64,000 nt of DNA from Bacteroidia bacterium (GTDB lineage: Bacteria > Bacteroidota > Bacteroidia > J057). The notes under the pieces were generated by a model that was not told where the DNA came from, ran no database searches, and saw only the letters and a program-made list of their open reading frames with translations. The stretch lies in NCBI GenBank assembly GCA_033391075.1, contig JAWPMV010000001.1, forward strand, positions 2,976,001 through 3,040,000. Reading direction: 5' to 3'. Of the stretch, positions 43,309 to 51,782 are shown one piece after another (the stretch's first letter is position 1; each line of letters starts with the position of its first letter). A program made the translations under genes and the position numbers.

Positions 43309-44385
43309 TCAAGAAACTTCCTTTATGATTCTCGCTCTTTTTAACTCTTCAATGCAATATTCAATGTTCTCTTTACTCACAGCATAAGAATTCGTGATCC
43401 GGTTTATGACTACATCGGCCTCCATCCTCCTCTTGGTCTGGTCTTGCGTAATAAGTTCAAACAAAATTTCCTGTGGTACGCCTTTATCCTTTACCCCTTT
43501 CTTTTCCAGGTCTCTTTCCAAGTCTGTCAATTGCTGATTAAGGAAATCAGATAAAATCCCTCGCAAACTCCCTACGCTCGTTAATAAGTCTTCATTAATC
43601 ATTCTTTCTTCTCCAAGTTTGACCGATTCTTTATACAATCTATCCAGGTATATTTGCAAATAACTAAGTTCAATGAGTCCGCTTGACTCAGAAAGGTTAT
43701 CGATCATTTTTTTCAGGGTATTATCTCCGTCTTCTATTTCAATCCCATACTCCTGACAACTTTTCTCAATTACCACTTTTACCTGCTCTCGGCTCATGGC
43801 TTCAACCCGCATTCGATTTTCAAATAAAGCAGGAACCAGGTCTTCATAAGTTGAAAGCCTAGCAATGTATTCCTCCCGCATACTGATGATCATCCTCACC
43901 TGGAGGTCCGATTCAAGAATTTCTTTCAACAGCCGAAAGAATTCAAGCCTTTCTTGCTCTTTCCCCAGAATGAATAATTCTTCAAATTGATCAAATATGA
44001 GATAAACAGGTTTGAAATGATCTTTGTATAAGATTCTCAGTTTGTCAATAATCGGAAAAACTACCTCATCACCTTCCTCATTTATACTGAGGTTGGGAAT
44101 TGCAGAGAGGGAGTTTTCCTGAATTTGTTCACTGATACTTTCAATTATATCATCATCTTTCCGGATAAAAAGAGGCAACCAGTCCGAGGGCTCGAATTTA
44201 TTTTCCAATCCGCACCTGATCAAACTTGTTTTCCCTATTCCTGAGAATCCATATACTAAAACCAAGGGCGAGGAAAGAACTAGTTGATACAGTTGACTGA
44301 TCTCCTTATCTCTGCCAAAGAATACATTTTTATCATCTTTGGTGTAGGCATCCAGGAATTTAAATGGACTTTGAATCTGATTCAT
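43309..44385 (-). CDS. nSTAND1-type NTPase (AAA+/STAND P-loop)
   Basis: The 358-residue product has the family opening SPFKFLDAYTKDDKNVFFGRDKEI (about 6-29), a P-loop LVYGFSGIGKTSLIRCG (Lys52, Thr53) and Walker B PVYLIFDQFEELF (Asp132). Sensor-like MIISMREEYIARL and a helical arm RMRVEAMSREQVKVVIEKSCQ follow. STAND NTPases switch on by nucleotide-driven assembly and activate an effector. It starts 2 bases after the CHAT gene stop (TAAGGATG). It ends ARIIKEVS, just where one-piece homologues continue into the domain encoded by the next gene, so it is either a natural split or a frameshifted gene. Confidence 0.83.
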   Translation of the reverse strand: MNQIQSPFKFLDAYTKDDKNVFFGRDKEISQLYQLVLSSPLVLVYGFSGIGKTSLIRCGLENKFEPSDWLPLFIRKDDDIIESISEQIQENSLSAIPNLSINEEGDEVVFPIIDKLRILYKDHFKPVYLIFDQFEELFILGKEQERLEFFRLLKEILESDLQVRMIISMREEYIARLSTYEDLVPALFENRMRVEAMSREQVKVVIEKSCQEYGIEIEDGDNTLKKMIDNLSESSGLIELSYLQIYLDRLYKESVKLGEERMINEDLLTSVGSLRGILSDFLNQQLTDLERDLEKKGVKDKGVPQEILFELITQDQTKRRMEADVVINRITNSYAVSKENIEYCIEELKRARIIKEVS

Positions 44386-44387
44386 CC

Positions 44388-46124
44388 TTAACTCAAATTA
44401 AAGTCTGCCTGAAAAGTATCTACCTGACGTTGAACCAAATGGAAGTAATCCTCATTGTCTTCCGTATCTTCCGTATTAGTATGAATTTGGTCATCTTTAT
44501 CTTCAATCACTTTGAAGAAACTGCTCTTCACTCGATGAAAAATTACTTGTTCGTCCAGTTTTGAAGAGAGGAAGAAAATCTCTGAATCACTCTTTGCCGA
44601 GAAGGCATTTTTGTCGATTACAAAGGGAGAAAGACTGAGGTAATCTTCCAAATCCGTATTTCCTTTTCTCAATAAAATAACTGAATTATTGTCTGTGGGG
44701 AACGAAGAATCGAGCGGTTTATCTTTTACCGAAATGCTGTCCTTTAAGGTGAGTTTTAATAAAGCATATTTGTGCTTATACACTTCATTTTCGTAGCGAG
44801 GTTTGTGCAAAAAGACATCCCTTATACCGTAAAGGTCGTAATTCACCAAAAAGCTAACAGCACTCAAATAATCACTCAAAGCTTTCTCTGCCTTAGCACA
44901 TTCTTCTTCATGGAGTTTAGTTTCTTGCAGGCGAAAGACCTGGAATTTCAAATTCTCGAGACATTGGCAAGCTTCTTTGAAGCTAGTCTTTTGAAATTCT
45001 TGCTGAAAATCCTGGTACTCATGAAGAAATACCTTTGCTCCATTATTTTTTAAATCATTATAAACCCCAATCGACTCCTCTGTATAGTTGAAACTGAGGG
45101 TATCCCTTAAAGGGCTCTTATGCCAATCGCTTATCGTAAGCTTGGAATCTATGTATTGATTGTGCTTTTCCTCCCATAATTGAGAGAGCAAGAAAAAATA
45201 AACAAGTTTTGAGCTTATATGGTAGGTACTGGATATTTGGAGAAGTCTTTTCCTGTTTAGTTTTTTAAGATCACTAGAAACCAATTTTTGAAATTGAACC
45301 GCAATGGGATAAGGAAGTTTCTCTATAATGGTATTTAAGTAATCAGTAGGATCAAGATCCTTTAAATCCGCATTGATGGAAGGATCGTATTTCTGCATGC
45401 TCTCCAGAATCCGACCAAATTGAGTATTAGGCCCTCTGGCGACTCTATTCTCTGATACGGAAATGGGTTTCGGGGCATACTGAGGCAACTTCCACCTGAG
45501 TACATCTTCGTAATCTGGATGAATATATAAGCCCCAGGGCAGGGATTCTTCTTTCTGGACTTCTTTTAATTTGCTGAGGTCTATCTTTCTATAAATCTTT
45601 GCTTCTTCCTTATATTTAGATTTTAACAAAGATTCTGCTCTCTTAAAAGATTGGGCCAAACTATTGTTTTGGGACAAAGCATAGTAAAAGGTTTTGGCAA
45701 AGCGAACGGCTTTATCATCCTGTATACTTTGCGAAGTCGCAATTACGGCCTTAACTCCGAGAGCTAAAAGTTTTTCAACTTGTCCTTTGGTTGAACAACC
45801 ATTAAGAAACACCAAATTCAATTCATCTTTTCTTGAGGCAATCAAGCTTGCGATTCCCTCAGCATCAGCCTGGCCATCATCTAACACTAAATGATCATTG
45901 TCAGCATGTCCGGCATAATGAAATATATACAAAGGTTGAGTTCCCAAACTATCAATCTGATAAATCAGATCTTCGGTACTCGCATTCTCCTTAATATTAA
46001 GTTCTATAGCCTCTTTTTGGTGAAGAGGCTTTAATATTCTATCTAAACTTCTGCTTTCTTCTTTAAGAAGATTTAAAAAGGCAGATTCATCATTGGCAAA
46101 TGCCAAAAATATAACAGGACGCAT
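44388..46124 (-). CDS. CHAT-domain (caspase-like) peptidase, effector of the STAND cassette
   Basis: The 578-residue product has an N-terminal CHAT domain (about 1-200). The catalytic pair is seen as YIFHYAGHADND (His73) and LNLVFLNGCSTKG (Cys110), and VKAVIATSQSIQDDKAVRFAKTFYYAL completes the fold. Both catalytic residues are intact. Residues about 240-330 are helical (LKDLDPTDYLNTIIEKLP...). The rest to 578 is helical or mixed with no family I recognise. CHAT proteases are effectors in bacterial conflict systems and cut proteins upon activation. First gene of the four-gene minus-strand operon, with visibly AT-richer DNA than its surroundings. Confidence 0.85.
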   Translation of the reverse strand: MRPVIFLAFANDESAFLNLLKEESRSLDRILKPLHQKEAIELNIKENASTEDLIYQIDSLGTQPLYIFHYAGHADNDHLVLDDGQADAEGIASLIASRKDELNLVFLNGCSTKGQVEKLLALGVKAVIATSQSIQDDKAVRFAKTFYYALSQNNSLAQSFKRAESLLKSKYKEEAKIYRKIDLSKLKEVQKEESLPWGLYIHPDYEDVLRWKLPQYAPKPISVSENRVARGPNTQFGRILESMQKYDPSINADLKDLDPTDYLNTIIEKLPYPIAVQFQKLVSSDLKKLNRKRLLQISSTYHISSKLVYFFLLSQLWEEKHNQYIDSKLTISDWHKSPLRDTLSFNYTEESIGVYNDLKNNGAKVFLHEYQDFQQEFQKTSFKEACQCLENLKFQVFRLQETKLHEEECAKAEKALSDYLSAVSFLVNYDLYGIRDVFLHKPRYENEVYKHKYALLKLTLKDSISVKDKPLDSSFPTDNNSVILLRKGNTDLEDYLSLSPFVIDKNAFSAKSDSEIFFLSSKLDEQVIFHRVKSSFFKVIEDKDDQIHTNTEDTEDNEDYFHLVQRQVDTFQADFNLS

Positions 46125-46220
46125 CAGAACAAGATTATTGATGACTTGTCTGCTTATTTTGTAGGAGTACTGTTAAGATAGTTAATTGAGATGAATATTA
46201 CCAAATGAAAAAGTACAAGA

Positions 46221-46250
46221 ATTGGCTTTTCCCAAACGAGAAAAGCCAAT
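46221..46250 (-). terminator. Terminator between the LysM gene and the CHAT operon
   Basis: ATTGGCTTTT (46221-46230) pairs perfectly with AAAAGCCAAT (46241-46250) around a 10-base loop. On the minus strand it is followed by TCTTGTACTTTTTC. It ends transcripts of the LysM gene at 46271-47245, so the CHAT operon should have its own promoter in 46125-46220. Confidence 0.75.
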
Positions 46251-46270
46251 GAGTTTATTTTTCAGAATTT

Positions 46271-47245
46271 TTACTTTTCCCAGATCAACACCTTCAAAAT
46301 CTTCCCTCTCCTCAAGAATCGGGAATCCAGTTCATTCAGATCGTAAAGCTCAGCGGGTGTATTGCCAAATTTACGAGCGATGGAATGGAGGGTATCTTCT
46401 CCTTTTACCCGATACCAGCGAACTACGCGCTCAGGATATGCTCTCTGCTTAAGTCTGGCATTTCGCTCTGAATCATTTCCTCCACGACTTGCGCCATCCC
46501 TATAGGCATATTCTGTCCGATTCAAACGAGCATGAAGCTGTCTTCTTGCTTTCAACTGCTGCTCTTTATATTCTCCGATTCTCATATCCAGACGAACGAT
46601 GGCATTTTGTGTATCCTCATCCAGATCATAGAAGATTTCTTTTTCACTGGGAAGTTCCCTCGCTCTTGTTCTTCTGTTGTATTCACGTTCTGAATAGCGG
46701 CTTTGGCCATAAGAAGAGGAATTATTCCTAATATAGAAGGGATCATCCGAAGAAAGTTGATCATAGTCGGCTTCTTCATTTTCTGAATAGCCCGAAGCAT
46801 TGCCATACTTTCGATTCATTTTGTTAATTGAACTGAATTTAAATCCCTTTCGCCCAGATTTTTTATTGCGTTTGCTCCAGTTGATATTCGCTTTTCCCTT
46901 TGGCCCGGAATTGATCCAGCTATTGGGAGAAGAAGAAGGTGAATCAAGATTGGGTACTTCAATCACATCTCCTTCATACAAACTGCGAGTGTCCATATCA
47001 TTATAGTCCAGAATTTGATCTGCATAGTCGGTAACGGAAACATATCCCGCTCGCCCTTGTTCCTGCAAATATTTACGGGCTATGATGTAGATATTATCTC
47101 CTTGCTGAACTTCATAACTGAAGCTTTCTGGTATACTGGATTCTCCCATTCTGATGAGGGAACATCCTTGAAGGAAGATTCCAAATAAAATGGCAACGAT
47201 AATAATGAGTTTCTGCGGGGTTTCTTTAACAAATTTAGCTTTCAT
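46271..47245 (-). CDS. LysM lipoprotein, paralogue of the one at 40597-41625
   Basis: The 324-residue product has a lipoprotein signal (LFGIFLQGC, Cys28). LysM 1 follows (YEVQQGDNIYIIARKYLQEQ...ILDYNDMD), then a Ser/Arg/Asn-rich middle, a helix DLDEDTQNAIVRLDMRIGEYKEQQLKARRQLHARL, and LysM 2 (YRVKGEDTLHSIARKFGNTPAELYDLNELDSRFLRRGKILKVL). The last 130 residues are clearly alike to the other LysM protein in order and motif, so one is a duplicate. It is probably tethered to the outer membrane and binds the cell wall. It has its own terminator. Confidence 0.87.
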   Translation of the reverse strand: MKAKFVKETPQKLIIIVAILFGIFLQGCSLIRMGESSIPESFSYEVQQGDNIYIIARKYLQEQGRAGYVSVTDYADQILDYNDMDTRSLYEGDVIEVPNLDSPSSSPNSWINSGPKGKANINWSKRNKKSGRKGFKFSSINKMNRKYGNASGYSENEEADYDQLSSDDPFYIRNNSSSYGQSRYSEREYNRRTRARELPSEKEIFYDLDEDTQNAIVRLDMRIGEYKEQQLKARRQLHARLNRTEYAYRDGASRGGNDSERNARLKQRAYPERVVRWYRVKGEDTLHSIARKFGNTPAELYDLNELDSRFLRRGKILKVLIWEK

Positions 47246-47570
47246 ACAGTATTTGGTTGGGTTGTGTACATAAAATGGGTAATGAGCTGCGCTATAACTT
47301 CTACATAGATCGAATATGAAATCGTGCTCAATCCTCTTGATACCAGAAAGGAATCAGTAGGACAAGCTATGTGTCTTAATTCTTGTAGGAAAAGCTGTTA
47401 GGATATTAGCTGAATTGAGTCTTAGGTAGGTTTCGCCTGTAGACTGTGGGAATTATCCCGCGAAACTACTCAAAAAGCTATTGCTTGAAGGTCTTGCGTT
47501 TTCATAGTGTTGGTTTGGATTTAATATGTTAAACCGAATTTTTGACAAATAGGTTACAAATTGTTTTTAT
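47246..47570. other. Intergenic region with a nested stem-loop
   Basis: This 325-base stretch has no credible ORF. At 47429-47467 GGTTTCGC and GCGAAACT pair (one G-U) and enclose an inner hairpin GGGA-ATTA-TCCC with an 11-base bulge on one side. This could be a regulatory RNA element or part of the leader of the LysM gene, which is transcribed leftwards from about 47250. I see no terminator T run after it on either strand. Confidence 0.4.
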
Positions 47571-48224
47571 TTAGATTGGGTCTAACCAGTGATTGATCAA
47601 CTCACTGACCTCTTTTGCCCGTTGTTTTACCATATAGTGGTTTCCTCCCTTCACAATCCTTGGTCCTTTTATGTTTTTTATGGGAAAGACTTTATCCTTA
47701 TTTCCATGAATATGAATGAAAGGCAATTTCGGTTCTTCTCCTTCCCATTCACAAATTGTCTTAATCGCCCACATCCGATAATTGTCATCAAACTGAAGAA
47801 ACATATCCTTGATAAGGGCAATATCCTCTTTGTCCTCTATCCCAAATAAAGGAGCGAATTTTGCGAAGAATTCCACACGCCAATTCCCTTTACTTAAATA
47901 ATAAAGAGGAATATGCCGCATTAGCTCCATTTGAAGAGGTTTTTCTTCAGAGGATTTCATGGTCGAAAGTAAAACCAGCTGTTTGACCGGTCTGATACGC
48001 GCAATTTCCTGAGCCATCACTCCCCCAAAAGATAATCCCAGTAAAATACAATCCTCTCCATGTTCAATCTTCTCAGCCAAGCGACGAGCATAGCTACTGG
48101 CGGAGTCATGAGGACGAGGCTCAATCCAATTTAAATAGACCATTTTTGCATCGAGCTCCAGATCATAAAATATTCTTTCGTCAACACCCAGGCCCGGAAT
48201 TGCGTAAATAGTCTTGTTTGGCAT
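47571..48224 (-). CDS. Alpha/beta hydrolase
   Basis: The 217-residue product has a compact alpha/beta hydrolase fold. IYAIPGLGVDERIF is the first strand with an oxyanion-type loop, LLGLSFGGVMAQEIARI is the nucleophile elbow with Ser in GLSFGG (about residue 65), and FIHIHGNKDKVFPI and IVKGGNHYMVKQ carry the acid and His. All three catalytic positions are present. The substrate is unknown; small esterases of this size are common. There is no signal peptide. It diverges from the gene at 48272. Confidence 0.82.
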   Translation of the reverse strand: MPNKTIYAIPGLGVDERIFYDLELDAKMVYLNWIEPRPHDSASSYARRLAEKIEHGEDCILLGLSFGGVMAQEIARIRPVKQLVLLSTMKSSEEKPLQMELMRHIPLYYLSKGNWRVEFFAKFAPLFGIEDKEDIALIKDMFLQFDDNYRMWAIKTICEWEGEEPKLPFIHIHGNKDKVFPIKNIKGPRIVKGGNHYMVKQRAKEVSELINHWLDPI

Positions 48225-48271
48225 AGATTTTTTTCTTTGCTTTTAGGTATATTGTTGATAATCAAATCAAA

Positions 48272-48889
48272 ATGTCCCAAATCATCACCTTCATCGCTAT
48301 TGCAGCCGTTATAGTCATTGGACTTACAATTGCTGCTATTTATATTCGAAAATACCATTTAAAGGAAAAAATTCATCAGATGCTTTCTGATAATTTTGGT
48401 ATGCGGGGAAGTTTTATCAATGAGAAAAAGTTTCAATTAAGGGGTTGGGCGGGTGATTACAAATTGAGCATTAAAAGTATCCGGATTCCCGAAAGTGATG
48501 TCAATCAGGAAGAAGGCAATGCCATAAAGTTTGCCCTTCCTATGGTAAATCCCATGCGAAAGTGTTTACGGATTGTAAAAGAAGATGCTCAGCACCCGGA
48601 AATAGCGAATTATATCCCCGTGGATAAAATGCTGGTCGTCAAGCATGATTTGGGAGACTGGCTAAAGATAAATACCAATGATCTTGTATTCAGTAGCCTG
48701 GTTCTTTCTGAAAATGCCAGAATAAGTGTACATAATGCATTGAAAAACCTTCCACATGGAGCGATCATGTATATCCAGGATGAAGAACTGGCCTGCATCA
48801 TTCCCACTCTGCTTAAAAAGGAATCACAACTTGAAGGATTTTATAAAATTGCAGATGCTTTGAAGGACATGAAAGATGAGCTGAATTAA
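48272..48889 (+). CDS. Single-pass membrane protein of unknown function
   Basis: The 205-residue product has an N-terminal membrane helix (IITFIAIAAVIVIGLTIAAIYI, about 4-25) followed by a mixed alpha/beta soluble domain (for example FQLRGWAGDYKLSIKSIRIPESDV, DWLKINTNDLVFSSLVLSENARISVHNAL). I do not recognise the family. The helix places it in the inner membrane with the soluble part on one side. It starts shortly after the divergent hydrolase gene and is followed by lspA after a gap with a promoter-like box. Confidence 0.65.
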   Translation: MSQIITFIAIAAVIVIGLTIAAIYIRKYHLKEKIHQMLSDNFGMRGSFINEKKFQLRGWAGDYKLSIKSIRIPESDVNQEEGNAIKFALPMVNPMRKCLRIVKEDAQHPEIANYIPVDKMLVVKHDLGDWLKINTNDLVFSSLVLSENARISVHNALKNLPHGAIMYIQDEELACIIPTLLKKESQLEGFYKIADALKDMKDELN

Positions 48890-48932
48890 GCCCAAATAGT
48901 CTCTTCCCTTCCTATTTCCCAGCGCAAATGTT

Positions 48933-48940
48933 TACCTTTG
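48933..48940 (+). promoter_or_regulatory. Candidate -7 promoter box for lspA
   Basis: TACCTTTG matches the Bacteroidota -7 consensus exactly and lies 84 bases upstream of the lspA start. No clear TTG is seen about 20 bases further upstream, so support is partial. Confidence 0.4.
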
Positions 48941-49024
48941 TGTAAGGATCCTTTTTCGAAAGCGACCTATCTATCCATATTGATCCAATTCAAGGTGGAT
49001 ATATAAAAGGTAATTGATTATTGA

Positions 49025-49558
49025 ATGAAAAAACTGGCCCTCAAATTCGTCCTGCTTTCTTCCCTTATGATGGCGGGTTGCTCCATCGACCTGAAAACCA
49101 AAGACATCGTTAATGAAGAATTGAAAAGTCAATCGGTTACGGTGATTGACAATTATTTCAACTTCACCTATGTAGAGAATCATGCCATCGCTTTCGGCAT
49201 GTTGCAGAATCTTGACAAAAGCATTCGCATGCCCCTGATATTTGCTTTGCCTATTTTAGCAACTCTTCTCTGTTTTTATTTCGTTTGGAAAATCCGGCAT
49301 ACGAAATTCAGCTTACTTCTGCCCTTTTTCCTCATTTTGGGAGGCGCCTATGGCAATATTCTGGATAGGGCCATGAATGGTTATGTTACCGATTTTCTTC
49401 ACCTCCACTACTTCCATGACTACAATTTTTACGTTTTCAATGTAGCAGATGTATTGGTGAATGCAGGCTTCATCCTGCTTTTACTCCAGTATAAGTCATT
49501 CAACAAACTACTTGATGAGACTTTCCCCAAAAAGGAAAAGCCTCAAATTGAAACCTAA
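49025..49558 (+). CDS. lspA: Lipoprotein signal peptidase II
   Basis: LspA is the inner-membrane aspartyl protease that cuts lipoprotein signal peptides, needed for the many lipoproteins in this window. The 177-residue product has the family motifs: TYVENHAIAFGML (Asn loop, about 50-62), GGAYGNILDRAMNGYVTDFL with catalytic Asp in ILDR, and FNVADVLVNAGFILLLLQ with catalytic Asp in NVAD. Four hydrophobic helices are visible. The N-terminus (MAGCSIDLKTKDIV) departs from the common LDQLTK and looks like a lipobox by chance. The next gene starts 4 bases later. Confidence 0.92.
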   Translation: MKKLALKFVLLSSLMMAGCSIDLKTKDIVNEELKSQSVTVIDNYFNFTYVENHAIAFGMLQNLDKSIRMPLIFALPILATLLCFYFVWKIRHTKFSLLLPFFLILGGAYGNILDRAMNGYVTDFLHLHYFHDYNFYVFNVADVLVNAGFILLLLQYKSFNKLLDETFPKKEKPQIET

Positions 49559-49562
49559 AATT

Positions 49563-50483
49563 ATGAAAACTACACGCTACACCTTATGTTGCCTGATATT
49601 CCTTCAGGCCCTTAGCCTCTTTGCCCAACAAAATGGAGATCCTGATTTTCAGCCCAAAATTTCTCATCCCAGCTATTCCCAAAATAAAGGCCCTCAGGTC
49701 CTGATAGATGAAGGACACAATAACTTTCATACCCTGGAAGGCAGATATCAATCCTTTGCAAAGCTAGTAGCTGCTGATGGCTACCAAATGGGAGCCCTCA
49801 AGGGACAGATTAGTAAAGATAAATTAGCAGAATGCCGTATTCTCGTGATTTCAAATGCACTTCATAAAAGTGATGTAGGGAATTGGGTTATCCCAAATCC
49901 CTCTGCTTTCACAGAAGAGGAAATAGAAACCTTGAATGTATGGGTGAAGGAAGGCGGATCTCTTTTTCTCATCGCTGATCACATGCCTTTCCCGGGAGCC
50001 AGTGGTGCCTTAGCAGCATCCTTTGGTTTCAAATTTCGCAACGGCTTTGCCCTAGAAATTGAGAGAAGCGGAGGCAGCTTGTTTACGAGACAGGCAAATA
50101 AACTTTCTTCCAATCTTCTCAGCAATGGCAGAAATAAAGCCGAAACAGTAGATTCCATTTATTCCTTTACCGGACAAGGATTTAAAATTCCAGGAAGTGC
50201 ACAATCAGTTCTTTCCCTAGGCGCCGACTTTCAATCTTTGGAGCCGGATACCGCCTGGAGATTTACCCAAACAACTCCGAGAATTTCAATGGAAGATCAT
50301 CATCAATTAGCATATATGGAGTATGGAAAAGGCCGATTGGTGGTTTCCGGAGAAGCAGCTATGTTTTCAGCTCAGCTAGCAGGTCAGCAGAAAAGAAAAA
50401 TGGGGATGAATGCCCCTTATGCAAAGGATAATTATAAATTGCTTCTCAACATCATTCGCTGGCTGGATCATCAACTCAATTAG
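49563..50483 (+). CDS. Secreted DUF4350-like protein
   Basis: From MKTTRYTLCCLIFLQALSLFAQ, a signal peptide, the product is 306 residues. The fold resembles a class I glutamine amidotransferase-like sandwich: PQVLIDEGHNNFHTLEGRYQSFAKLVAADGYQ, ILVISNALHKS, FTEEEIETLNVWVKEGGSLFLIADHMPF, GKGRLVVSGEAAMFSAQ. DUF4350 proteins are uncharacterised and share this pattern. The ATG at 49461 was rejected because it lies inside lspA. It is followed by an amidohydrolase after 20 bases, likely in the same operon. Confidence 0.75.
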   Translation: MKTTRYTLCCLIFLQALSLFAQQNGDPDFQPKISHPSYSQNKGPQVLIDEGHNNFHTLEGRYQSFAKLVAADGYQMGALKGQISKDKLAECRILVISNALHKSDVGNWVIPNPSAFTEEEIETLNVWVKEGGSLFLIADHMPFPGASGALAASFGFKFRNGFALEIERSGGSLFTRQANKLSSNLLSNGRNKAETVDSIYSFTGQGFKIPGSAQSVLSLGADFQSLEPDTAWRFTQTTPRISMEDHHQLAYMEYGKGRLVVSGEAAMFSAQLAGQQKRKMGMNAPYAKDNYKLLLNIIRWLDHQLN

Positions 50484-50503
50484 CGATTTAGATCGAAAGC
50501 AAT

Positions 50504-51781
50504 ATGAAATACCCAACTACTAGCCTATTTATCCTCTTTCTATGTATCTCTCAGCTCCTTAGCGCTCAGACTACTACTGATTATATTCTGTTAGCGGATA
50601 GGGTTTTTGATGGAAAGGAAATGCATGAGAACTGGGGGATTTGGGTGAAAGGGAATAAGATTCATCAAATTGGTCCTCAAAAAGATCTGGCTTCCAAACA
50701 AGGAATCCGGACTATAGAACTAAGAGGGAAAACCTTATTACCGGGATTGATTGAGGGACATTCTCATTTGCTTCTCCATCCCTATGATGAAGTGAGCTGG
50801 AATGATCAGGTCCTAAAGGAAAGCCATGCAGAAAGGGCCATACGTGCAGGAGTACATGCGGAGAAAACCTTGTTAGCTGGATTTACCACAGTCAGAGACC
50901 TGGGGTCCGAAGGCGCAGGATATACAGATGTAGGGGTAAAAGAAAGCATAGAAAAAGGCATTATACCTGGTCCGCGCATGCTGGTAGCAGGGCCTGCGAT
51001 TGTTGCAACAGGCAGCTATGGCCCTAAAGGTTTTGCCGATCATGTACATATTCCTTTAGGAGCTGAAGAGGCTGATGGGCACGATGATTTGATCAAGGTA
51101 GTCAGACGGCAAATTGGAGGAGGAGCCGATTTCATCAAAGTTTATGCTGATTATCGCTGGGGCCCGAATAAAGAAGCTCGGCCAACCTTCAGCATAGAAG
51201 AATTAAAACTCATTGTTGAAACGGCTGCTAGTTCGGGGAGAGTTGTTGTCGCACATGCAGCTAGCCCCGAAGCCATGAAGCGAGCAATCCTTGCCGGGGT
51301 AAAGACCATCGAACATGGAGATGGAGGGACAAAAGAAGTCTTTGATTTGATGAAAGAGAAAGGTGTGGCTTTATGTCCCACCCTTGCCGCTGGAGATGCC
51401 ATCACACAGTATAAAGGCTGGAAAAAAGGAATCGATCCAGAACCAGAAAGGATTCAACAAAAAAGAAAGAGTTTCGCACTTGCTCTTCAAGCCGGCGTAC
51501 TAATATCGGCTGGAGGGGATGTAGGCGTCTTTAGCCATGGAGATAATGTGAGAGAATTGGAAATGATGGTTGAATATGGAATGGAAGAAAAAGAAGTTCT
51601 CATCTCTGCAACTAGCCTCAATGCAGATCTTTTTGATTTAGGAGGTCAGTTAGGAAAACTCCAGGAAGGTTTCCTGGCAGATATCATTGCTGTCGAGGGA
51701 AATCCATTAGAAAACATCAGCCAGTTGAGAAACGTTCATTTGGTCATGAAGAATGGAGAATTGATTCTACTCAAAGAATAG
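50504..51781 (+). CDS. Secreted amidohydrolase (imidazolonepropionase/Xaa-Pro dipeptidase-like)
   Basis: The 425-residue product has a signal peptide (ending LLSAQ, about 22) and an amidohydrolase core: LLPGLIEGHSHLLLHPYDE (metal His pair), FTTVRDLGSEG, the metal Lys strand FIKVYADY, VVAHAAS, IEHGDGG, SAGGDVGVF and the C-terminal beta strands GKLQEGFLADIIAVEGNPLENI. The family includes dipeptidases and cyclic amide hydrolases, and a peptide substrate in the periplasm is plausible. It converges on the methyltransferase gene with 1 base between stop codons. Confidence 0.9.
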   Translation: MKYPTTSLFILFLCISQLLSAQTTTDYILLADRVFDGKEMHENWGIWVKGNKIHQIGPQKDLASKQGIRTIELRGKTLLPGLIEGHSHLLLHPYDEVSWNDQVLKESHAERAIRAGVHAEKTLLAGFTTVRDLGSEGAGYTDVGVKESIEKGIIPGPRMLVAGPAIVATGSYGPKGFADHVHIPLGAEEADGHDDLIKVVRRQIGGGADFIKVYADYRWGPNKEARPTFSIEELKLIVETAASSGRVVVAHAASPEAMKRAILAGVKTIEHGDGGTKEVFDLMKEKGVALCPTLAAGDAITQYKGWKKGIDPEPERIQQKRKSFALALQAGVLISAGGDVGVFSHGDNVRELEMMVEYGMEEKEVLISATSLNADLFDLGGQLGKLQEGFLADIIAVEGNPLENISQLRNVHLVMKNGELILLKE

Positions 51782-51782
51782 C

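Noticed and set aside
43305-43311. Programmed +1 frameshift at TCT-TGA as in prfB
   Set aside because: The codon before the stop is UCU, which would have to re-pair on CUU, and no internal Shine-Dalgarno at the usual short distance is seen; stop-start coupling or a sequencing or real frameshift is more likely.
49461-49562. Upstream ATG for the DUF4350-like gene
   Set aside because: Lies inside the lspA coding region and would bury the signal peptide.
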